From: Bacteroidetes bacterium UBA6183
GTDB lineage: Bacteria > Bacteroidota > Bacteroidia > UKL13-3
DNA: 12,191 bases
Reading direction: 5' to 3'
NCBI GenBank assembly: GCA_002422865.1
Contig: DITN01000094.1
Coordinates: 1 to 12,191 of the forward strand
Position 1 is the first letter of the stretch, and each line of letters opens with the position of its first letter. The notes under the pieces were generated by a model that worked only from the letters and a program-made list of their open reading frames with translations, ran no database searches and was not told where the DNA came from. The position numbers and the translations under genes are program-made. Positions 6,870-12,191 of the stretch are shown in pieces.

Positions 6870-7157
6870 ATGCTTATACTTTTAATTATTGTGGGTTTAA
6901 TTGCTGCTACGTTAATGAATACTCGTGGATGGAATTACTACAATTACATGCATCCTGAGCAACAGTTAACTTTTAACGAATACCTTTCTGATGCAAGCAG
7001 TGTTTGGACAAAAATAAAATCAGGAATACCATTTTTTGTTTTTACATCAACCCAAAACCCCGAGCAAACTAAACTACGCAATACCATTAACAAACAAACA
7101 GCAGGTGTTTATGTATTGTTGGTTGCTGCATTTTTAATTAGGTATTTTTTAATGTAA
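6870..7157 (+). CDS. Small two-helix membrane protein in the feo operon
   Basis: 95 residues if started at ATG 6870, seven bases after the feoB stop. An in-frame TTG at 6840 would add ten residues and overlap feoB; the ATG is preferred because it gives a clean hydrophobic N-terminus. Residues 1-17 (MLILLIIVGLIAATLMN) form one membrane helix and about 77-95 (TAGVYVLLVAAFLIRYFLM) a second, with a polar loop of about 60 residues between them containing WNYYNYMHPEQQ. There are no cysteines, so it is not the short Cys-rich FeoB-associated protein, and it does not look like winged-helix FeoC. I do not recognise the family. The tight spacing implies co-expression with feoAB and, by inference, a role near FeoB in the inner membrane. 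It may instead be an unrelated passenger. Confidence 0.75.
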   Translation: MLILLIIVGLIAATLMNTRGWNYYNYMHPEQQLTFNEYLSDASSVWTKIKSGIPFFVFTSTQNPEQTKLRNTINKQTAGVYVLLVAAFLIRYFLM

Positions 7158-7160
7158 ACG

Positions 7161-7180
7161 TTGGGTTGATTACAACTCAA
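7161..7180 (+). terminator. Weak hairpin at the end of the feo operon
   Basis: TTGGGTTG (7161-7168) and CAACTCAA (7173-7180) make an 8-bp stem with one G-T pair and loop ATTA, starting 3 bp after the stop codon at 7157. No T-run follows, so it is at best an atypical terminator or an mRNA-end stabilising hairpin. Confidence 0.35.
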
Positions 7181-7220
7181 ACAATAATCAGTAACAGCCA
7201 CAGATTACACAGATTATTGT
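7181..7220. repeat. Short copy of the CACAGATTA repeat inside a 9-bp inverted repeat
   Basis: AGCCACAGATTA (7196-7207) followed by CACAGATTATT. The same 12 bases occur in reverse orientation at 1298-1309 (TAATCTGTGGCT), next to a CACAGA word there too, so it belongs to the same dispersed family as 1201-1385. Flanking it are ACAATAATC (7181-7189) and GATTATTGT (7212-7220), a perfect 9-bp inverted repeat with a 22-nt loop. It lies between the convergent ends of the feo operon and the PAP2 gene. Confidence 0.55.
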
Positions 7221-7231
7221 GCCCTTGGCAA

Positions 7232-7837
7232 TTATTTACGTTGTAATAAACGTTTATTCAGTTGATAACACAACCATGCCGAACCACTTCCTATTAAAGC
7301 GCCTGCAATAACATCGCTAGGGTAATGCACCCCAAAATGCATACGCGAATAAGCCGCAGATGATGCCCACAAATAAGCCGGTGTGGCCACATACCATTTA
7401 GGATAAGCCATGGTAACCGAAGTTGCCAAAGCAAATGCGGTAGAGGCATGTCCGGAAGGAAAAGAATAACTATCTTCAGGAGTGATGTGGTTGATGTCGG
7501 GATAGGTTACAAAAGGTCTTTTTCTTTGAATGCTGTATTTAAGCAATCCGGTAATGGCAGATGATATAATTACAGTGCCACCAATAATTATTGCGCGTTG
7601 TTTATTGGCGCTGTCTTTGTCTAACAAATGTAAGGTGGTTAATACAGCAGGCACACCTATGGCCACCGGAAATACACTGTTGGTGATGGTTTTAAATGTT
7701 GGATCTAAAGCCGTATTTCTGTTGTGGTTAATGTTGCGTAATATGTCAATATCTAAGTTTTGTGCTGTGCCTTTAAAACAAACAAGCAAGGTTAACAATA
7801 CCACTAAAATTGATGTATGGGAGTTTAATTTAAACAC
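7232..7837 (-). CDS. PAP2-family membrane-associated phosphatase, exported
   Basis: 201 residues from ATG 7837 to TAA at 7232-7234. The three phosphatidic-acid-phosphatase type 2 motifs are intact: K-x6-RP as KYSIQRKRP (residues 100-108), PSGH in SYSFPSGHAS (123-132), and SR-x5-H-x3-D as SRMHFGVHYPSD (164-175), with His130 and His171 as the expected catalytic pair. The family removes phosphate from lipid phosphates such as phosphatidate, phosphatidylglycerophosphate or undecaprenyl pyrophosphate, with the active site facing the periplasm. Residues 1-25 are a signal peptide or anchor, with possible cleavage after TAQ, and several hydrophobic helices follow. The substrate is not determined; envelope lipid or carrier recycling is inferred and would suit the nearby glycan genes. 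It is divergent from the GT2 gene at 7969 and convergent with the feo operon. Confidence 0.88.
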   Translation of the reverse strand: MFKLNSHTSILVVLLTLLVCFKGTAQNLDIDILRNINHNRNTALDPTFKTITNSVFPVAIGVPAVLTTLHLLDKDSANKQRAIIIGGTVIISSAITGLLKYSIQRKRPFVTYPDINHITPEDSYSFPSGHASTAFALATSVTMAYPKWYVATPAYLWASSAAYSRMHFGVHYPSDVIAGALIGSGSAWLCYQLNKRLLQRK

Positions 7838-7855
7838 AGTACGAATGTAATAAAT

Positions 7856-7863
7856 TAAGTTTG
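7856..7863 (+). promoter_or_regulatory. Possible -7 element for the GT2 gene at 7969
   Basis: TAAGTTTG matches TAnnTTTG, the Bacteroidota -7 consensus, in the 131-bp divergent region. A good -33 TTTG is not seen 19 bp upstream, and the implied leader would be roughly 100 nt, so this is tentative. No equivalent match was found for the PAP2 gene on the other strand. Confidence 0.25.
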
Positions 7864-7968
7864 GTTGCTTTGCATTGTTAAGTGTAGGTTAATTTTTTTG
7901 GATGTTATCAATTCATCAACAAAAGCTGGAGTAAAAACCTTTTATTCGAAAATTGGGTTTAAAGCAAA

Positions 7969-8889
7969 ATGAAAAAACTAACAGTTATTACATATCTCCA
8001 TCAAAATGAAAGTCAGTTTGAGCGCTGTGTGAGCGGTATGAACCGACAAACCTTTATTGATTTAGAGTGGGTGATTTTAACACATAAACCGGTTGAAGAA
8101 ACAATTTTATGTGCGCATCGTGTAATTATTTTACCCAATGAAGTTGTGCTGAAATCGGATGTGTTGAATTTTATTTTACCTCAAATAAAAACCAAATACA
8201 TTGCCTACAACGATAGTGATGATAAGTCTTTTCCGGCAAGGTTTGAACAACAAGTAGCTTTTATGGAAGCTAATCCACATATAGATATTTGCTCGGCCAT
8301 GTTTGTGGTAAACGAAACAGATAATACGTGGCCATTAAACGAAACACATGATATGATTTCGGCCTATTTGTTAATTAACAGCCCCATGGCAAATCCGGCA
8401 ATTATTTTAAGAAACAAGCCAAACTTCTGGGGACAAACGGTAAAATATAATCCTAAATATGTGCGTGCGCAGGATTATGGTTTTTGGTTAATCTGTTTAA
8501 AAAACGGACTACAATTTTATAACCAGCAAACACCTTTGGTATCTTATTTTGTAAGCGACAACCCCAAGCCTGATGACAGCCAAGAGCAATTTGCCATAGA
8601 AATTAGAAACGAGATTCATCAATATGCGGGTTTAAATATTCCTAATAACTTGAACGAAACGTACAACAATTTTTGTAAGCTCAGGCAAATTGAAGAGGAA
8701 GAACTTAACTCGTTACTCGCGTACTTATATAAACAAAAATATAGCAAGCCTTTTCAATCAGCTAGGCAAGCCTTTGCGTGGCAATTAAAATTATACATCA
8801 AAACATATAACCACTTAGAAAACCCATTTTATACAAATTGGGTGGAGAGACTGGAGAAGAAAACCTTGTGGAAAAAGCTATTTGGCTAG
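7969..8889 (+). CDS. Family 2 glycosyltransferase
   Basis: 306 residues, ATG at 7969, TAG stop at 8887-8889. The order of elements is that of a GT2 (GT-A fold) enzyme: LTVITYLHQNESQFERCVSG at the N-terminus with the following MNRQTFIDLEWVIL, metal/nucleotide-binding YNDSDD at 80-85, RFEQQVAFMEANPHIDICSA after it (91-110), and RAQDYGFWLICLKNG (166-180), whose Asp169 is in the position of the catalytic base in the usual ED-Y-x-W/L motif. No membrane helix or signal peptide is seen; it would act at the cytosolic face on a nucleotide-sugar donor. Neither sugar nor acceptor can be predicted. The C-terminal ~80 residues are Lys/Tyr-rich and of unclear role. Its stop overlaps that of the convergent gene at 8886. 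It resembles the other GT2 gene (1390-2268) only in fold. Confidence 0.85.
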   Translation: MKKLTVITYLHQNESQFERCVSGMNRQTFIDLEWVILTHKPVEETILCAHRVIILPNEVVLKSDVLNFILPQIKTKYIAYNDSDDKSFPARFEQQVAFMEANPHIDICSAMFVVNETDNTWPLNETHDMISAYLLINSPMANPAIILRNKPNFWGQTVKYNPKYVRAQDYGFWLICLKNGLQFYNQQTPLVSYFVSDNPKPDDSQEQFAIEIRNEIHQYAGLNIPNNLNETYNNFCKLRQIEEEELNSLLAYLYKQKYSKPFQSARQAFAWQLKLYIKTYNHLENPFYTNWVERLEKKTLWKKLFG

Positions 8890-10430
8890 GGAAAAATAGC
8901 TATCAAACTATCATTAAACCAAATGCCGTTTTTATCCGGCCATAAGGGTTTTTCGCCTTCTGGAAAGGATTGATACAAACTGTCTAAATAATGGTTGTCG
9001 GTTAGGCTTGTTGGGGTAATATGATAACCGGAAACATGTTGCAATAATTTATACTTAGACCAAGAAGCGCAAAAGGCAGATAAATTCATATCGCCAACAT
9101 TGGTTTTGATGTTATATCCGTTTACCCAACAATCTGGTCGTTGATGAATGTACAATCGTTTGTTTTTAAATCCTTCAATTTGCTCCAATTGATTAATCAT
9201 TCTTTGTGCTTTATTTCTATCTAAAAAGTTAAGGTATGCTTGGTCGTTGGCTATTTGATGATTTAAATTGATGTGTGTTACTTTTGTTATAATTAACACA
9301 AACAATAAGAGCTTATTTATAATGGCCGATTTGTTTAATAAAAAAGCAATCATAAAAACCAACATGGTAAATAGACCAAAGCCGGTAAACATTCTTGGAA
9401 CCATCCACCAAACCTGAAGAAAAAGTCCTGAAATTGCAGTTGATAATAAGCTTACTGTTAAAAGTACAAGCACACCCACGGCAAGTAATATTTTTTGGTA
9501 AGTAGCCTTAAACTTATTGCTATTATTTACTACAATTAAAATAATGCTTAGTAGTAAAACCCCTAAAAATAAAACTTTAATCGTTTGTGGAATTAAGAAC
9601 TCATTGGGGTCAATAAGTACATCTTTGAACAGAGCGCATATTTGATTTACCCTGGTTTTAATATTTAATATGCTGATAAATTGTGAACGATTGGAGCTAT
9701 GTAACCCTGCAAATGTCAAAACAACTTTATTAATTATTAAATAAAGTATGGCACCTAAAACAATGCCTGTTAATTTAATGCTATAAGGGCTTTTTTGTAG
9801 GTTTTTAAAGGTGATTTGTTCGTTTTTAGGCCATGTGCTAAGCTCTATAATAAAACCAAGTAAGGTGATAACAATAAGGGCATTAATTATTACCTGATAT
9901 GCTGCAAGAGACAAAATAATTCCTACAATAGCCAATAAAAATTTGGTATTGAACTTTCGCATCATATACCACGAATAAAAAGAAATGGCATATAAAAAGG
10001 TAAACCCAATGTTAATCATCAACCCAATTTTAAAGGTTAATATTTCTGCGCTAAAAACGTGTATAAAGCCAAGCGAAACTATGATTGGCATGTACCAAAG
10101 TGATGTATTTAAATGATATGCTCTTGCCAATAGGTAGGCACACAAAACAAACTGTACATAAACAGAAATATATGAAATTATAATACCGCTATAACCACCT
10201 TCGCCAATAATTAAGTAAAAAAACTTAAACATTAATACACCAAACCAACGTCCGCTTTCTATTGAAAAACGAATAGTATCCGGATTGTTAACACCCTCGT
10301 AAAACAAGTGGTAATCATCAATAGAAAATACCCTGGCATCAAAAAATGGGAACAATGCAGCAATAACAACAGCAGAAAAAATACTTAAGTATTTATAATC
10401 TTCCTTACTCAGTTTGGTTAGCTCATTCAT
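8886..10430 (-). CDS. Polytopic GtrII-like glucosyltransferase-domain membrane protein
   Basis: 514 residues, ATG at 10430, TAG at 8886-8888. About eleven hydrophobic helices occupy residues 14-385, followed by a soluble C-terminal part of about 130 residues, presumably periplasmic. The pattern resembles the GtrII family (serotype-converting glucosyltransferases using a polyprenyl-phosphate sugar): an acidic pair just after the first helix (SIDDYHLF, Asp38-Asp39), then ESGRWFGVLMFKF at 58-70, and NDQAYLNFLDRNKAQRMINQ at 395-414 where the family has a conserved Asn/Arg-rich segment. Such enzymes add a sugar to a glycan on the periplasmic side. The family call is from overall pattern, not a search; a related GT-C-type membrane glycosyltransferase is the alternative. 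It lies 35 bp downstream of the methyltransferase-like gene on the same strand, so the two probably form an operon. Confidence 0.7.
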   Translation of the reverse strand: MNELTKLSKEDYKYLSIFSAVVIAALFPFFDARVFSIDDYHLFYEGVNNPDTIRFSIESGRWFGVLMFKFFYLIIGEGGYSGIIISYISVYVQFVLCAYLLARAYHLNTSLWYMPIIVSLGFIHVFSAEILTFKIGLMINIGFTFLYAISFYSWYMMRKFNTKFLLAIVGIILSLAAYQVIINALIVITLLGFIIELSTWPKNEQITFKNLQKSPYSIKLTGIVLGAILYLIINKVVLTFAGLHSSNRSQFISILNIKTRVNQICALFKDVLIDPNEFLIPQTIKVLFLGVLLLSIILIVVNNSNKFKATYQKILLAVGVLVLLTVSLLSTAISGLFLQVWWMVPRMFTGFGLFTMLVFMIAFLLNKSAIINKLLLFVLIITKVTHINLNHQIANDQAYLNFLDRNKAQRMINQLEQIEGFKNKRLYIHQRPDCWVNGYNIKTNVGDMNLSAFCASWSKYKLLQHVSGYHITPTSLTDNHYLDSLYQSFPEGEKPLWPDKNGIWFNDSLIAIFP

Positions 10431-10465
10431 TGTGCATCGTTTATGTTTATTTTAATCTTATTGCT

Positions 10466-11176
10466 TTAATATGATAATGCCCATTTGTATTTGGGTGTAG
10501 TAAGCACCGCTACACTTTTCTCGCCAGAGTAAATGTGGTAATCGGCTTCAATATTTTGTTGATTAAACCATCCCATTAAATACTTTAAGGTATCCATTTC
10601 TCCTCCGCGGTTAACATCATCAAACAAAATAACAAACTCGCTTCCGGGTACTTTATGTTTTACCAATTTCATTACATCAAACCTCGAGTAGCGCGGTGAG
10701 CCAATTGGTCCATCAATTACATAAAAATCGTAGTCGTTAATGGCTGTATTGTTTAAGTTAAACACCTTATTGGTATAACCTAAAATATTTTCTTCAATTA
10801 AATCTATAATGTGTATGTGGGTATTTTTCCATAAAGCACATTTGCTTTTAAAATGCTGGGCAAAGGCTTCGTTTTGTTCAAACACATCATGCTTAAAATG
10901 GTCGGGGGTATGTTGTGTGTTTAAAAACGTGGTAATAAATTTTGATGATTCGCCCAAGCCTAACTCAAGTGTGCGTTCAAACTTAAACTCTTGCAACAAG
11001 CGACTTAATAAATAAAAGAAAGTATAGTTACCGGCCCAATTACCTATAAAATAAGAAACTTCGTTAACACCTTTTAGTCCCCTAATGCTATCATGAAATT
11101 TGTGTGCCCAAATTTGCTCTTGCACGCCAAGTATTAATTTTTCCTGATTTGAAATAATTTGTGATGAGTTGTCCAT
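10466..11176 (-). CDS. Class I SAM-dependent methyltransferase-fold protein
   Basis: 236 residues, ATG at 11176, TAA at 10466-10468. The Rossmann-type core is visible: motif I as TLELGLGESSKF (69-80), an acidic residue after strand 2 in DVFEQNEAF (97-105, Glu100), YVIDGPIGSPRYSRFDVM (152-169) after strand 4, and FVILFDDVNRGGE (181-193) at strand 5. The DGP-x-G-x-x-R segment recurs in small methyltransferase-like proteins of glycan gene clusters. No signal peptide or membrane helix, so cytosolic. Whether it methylates a sugar, a lipid-linked intermediate or something else is not known. First gene of a likely two-gene unit with the GtrII-like gene, which starts 35 bp downstream. I found no good promoter match upstream. 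Confidence 0.72.
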   Translation of the reverse strand: MDNSSQIISNQEKLILGVQEQIWAHKFHDSIRGLKGVNEVSYFIGNWAGNYTFFYLLSRLLQEFKFERTLELGLGESSKFITTFLNTQHTPDHFKHDVFEQNEAFAQHFKSKCALWKNTHIHIIDLIEENILGYTNKVFNLNNTAINDYDFYVIDGPIGSPRYSRFDVMKLVKHKVPGSEFVILFDDVNRGGEMDTLKYLMGWFNQQNIEADYHIYSGEKSVAVLTTPKYKWALSY

Positions 11177-11509
11177 AAACCAAGATTGAGTGGTTTTAAA
11201 TAGTTGTTATTAGGGCTTTAATATTTAATAAATATGTTTGTAATGCTTACGAAATTAAGGAAAAGAATAAACTATACAAGGTTGTTAAAACACAACGCCA
11301 ACTAATTTTGTCCTTCATCATTCAACATGTCTTTAGTAGAAACAATGCCTAAAAATTGTGAAAATGACTTTTTAAGATGTCTTATAATCTGTATTAACAA
11401 AGTTGTACTTATATATTAGACGATTGTGCGGTAACGACAAATTTTTTGGGTGCGGCATAATTAACCCTACAATTTGTTTGCTGCACCGGTGATCTAATTT
11501 GATACAGCT
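11177..11509. other. AT-rich gene-free stretch
   Basis: About 330 bp with no convincing gene, forming the upstream region of the minus-strand gene at 10466-11176. A perfect TAAGA-TG-TCTTA dyad lies at 11373-11384. A + strand match to TAnnTTTG (TATGTTTG, 11233-11240) has no -33 partner and no gene behind it. A 61-codon minus-strand frame at 11372-11557 runs through the terminator hairpin and resembles no known protein. I see no tRNA, insertion sequence or CRISPR repeat. Confidence 0.6.
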
Positions 11510-11545
11510 AAAAACAAACCCCATTAAGCAAGGCTTAATGGGGTT
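11510..11545 (-). terminator. Strong intrinsic terminator of the T9SS cargo gene
   Basis: A perfect 13-bp stem: AACCCCATTAAGC (11517-11529) and GCTTAATGGGGTT (11533-11545) around a 3-nt loop. On the minus strand it is followed by TGTTTTT, so it is oriented to stop transcripts coming from the gene ending at 11650, about 105 bp upstream of the stem. The + strand lacks a T-run after the stem. Confidence 0.85.
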
Positions 11546-11649
11546 GTGGGTTACCATAAGAATAATTTAGCTACCAAATTTTCTTTCAATTAAGTAATCT
11601 CAGAACCGTATAAATGTGTAGGCGTTTTAGTTGAAGAAATAGAACCACT

Positions 11650-12191
11650 CTATTGTTTTATTACTTTGTGTCCAAATTCGTTTATTCTTAAAGTGTAAAT
11701 TCCAGGATTTAATTGTTTGATATTGATTTGAATTAAACTGTTATGGTTTTTTTCTATTTTTTCATAAAATACTTCCTTACCCAAAGCATCAATTAGTACC
11801 ATTTCTGTTATCTCATTGTTTTCTGGTATTTCAACATTCAATATATCTCGTGTTGGATTTGGATAACAGCTAATGCTCAAGGGCTCTTTTTGAGCTATTG
11901 AAACAGCCGTCTCACCTATTTTGGCTGTTCTACCATCTATATCTGTTTGCCATAATTCATAGCTGTAATTCGATAAAGTAAAATCGATATGTTGGTCGAT
12001 GATGGTGTACGTTTTTATGGTGTTGGCATTACCTGATGATGGAATTATACCAACCTGTTTGCCATCATTTTTTCTGAATACCATATAGTGTTGGTTGTTT
12101 CTTTCGCTTGCTATTTTCCAATTTAGCTCAATATGGTTATTGTTTAATTTTCCATTAAACGTAATTAGTTGAACAGGTAGTACATTTCCAG
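11650..12191 (-). CDS. T9SS-exported protein, C-terminal part (5' end outside the window)
   Basis: The frame is open from the right edge to TAG at 11650-11652, about 180 residues. An internal ATG at 12084 is not the true start: the frame continues upstream with LPVQLITFNGKL followed by HIELNWKIASERNNQHYMVF, the segment that typically precedes the sorting domain in Bacteroidota secreted proteins. The last ~75 residues are a type A T9SS C-terminal sorting domain: SISCYPNPTRDILNVEI, then VLIDALGKEVFYEKI, then LNPGIYTLRINEFGHKVIKQ. Such proteins cross the outer membrane by the Por/T9SS machinery, and the domain is removed on the way to surface attachment or release. The functional N-terminal part (enzyme, adhesin or other) lies outside the window, so its job is unknown. 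A strong terminator lies downstream. Confidence 0.9.
   Translation of the reverse strand, partial: GNVLPVQLITFNGKLNNNHIELNWKIASERNNQHYMVFRKNDGKQVGIIPSSGNANTIKTYTIIDQHIDFTLSNYSYELWQTDIDGRTAKIGETAVSIAQKEPLSISCYPNPTRDILNVEIPENNEITEMVLIDALGKEVFYEKIEKNHNSLIQINIKQLNPGIYTLRINEFGHKVIKQ

Noticed and set aside
11372..11557. 61-codon minus-strand frame
   Set aside because: Its beginning runs through the 13-bp terminator hairpin; composition is not protein-like and no promoter or family match is visible.
1..12191. Defence system, CRISPR array, prophage or insertion sequence
   Set aside because: No regularly spaced repeats, transposase or integrase, or nuclease/helicase pattern is visible in any of the coding regions.

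Overview
The window looks like chromosomal DNA from a member of the Bacteroidota. The evidence is AT-rich sequence, almost no Shine-Dalgarno motifs before the start codons, a type IX secretion (T9SS) C-terminal sorting domain at the right edge, a DUF3108 lipocalin-like exported protein, and an OmpA-family protein of a kind common in that phylum. It contains eleven protein-coding genes, two of them cut by the window edges. I see no rRNA, tRNA, CRISPR array, transposase or phage gene.

Layout. (1) 1-143 is the last part of an ALDH7/antiquitin-type aldehyde dehydrogenase on the + strand. (2) 330-1145 is an exported DUF3108 protein, followed by a clear intrinsic terminator and a ~185-bp non-coding repeat patch rich in CACAGA/TCTGTG words. 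(3) 1390-4336, minus strand, holds a large exported protein with an N-terminal OmpA domain (transcribed first, with its own terminator) and then a GT2-type glycosyltransferase. (4) 4337-4523 is a divergent regulatory region with several inverted repeats, including a perfect TTTAGA-N5-TCTAAA palindrome just ahead of the iron genes. (5) 4524-7157, + strand, is a ferrous-iron uptake operon: feoA, feoB and a small two-helix membrane protein that I do not recognise. (6) 7181-7220 is a second, short copy of the CACAGATTA repeat. (7) 7232-7837, minus, is an exported PAP2 phosphatase, divergent from a GT2 glycosyltransferase at 7969-8889. (8) 8886-11176, minus, is a two-gene unit: a SAM-methyltransferase-fold protein followed by a GtrII-like polytopic glycosyltransferase, whose stop codon overlaps that of the convergent GT2 gene. 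(9) 11177-11649 is a gene-free AT-rich stretch with a strong minus-strand terminator. (10) 11650-12191 is the C-terminal part of a T9SS-exported protein.

Functional picture. FeoA and FeoB form a ferrous-iron importer of the inner membrane. The linked small membrane protein is the best candidate for something undescribed: it sits where other lineages carry feoC or a Cys-rich FeoB-associated protein, but it has no cysteine and resembles neither. The two GT2 enzymes, the PAP2 phosphatase, the GtrII-like protein and the methyltransferase-like protein are consistent with envelope glycan or lipid-linked sugar metabolism, but they lie on different strands and are not an obvious O-antigen cluster. 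No defence system or mobile element is visible. The most interesting items are the Feo operon partner and operator, the domain order of the OmpA protein, and the dispersed repeat.
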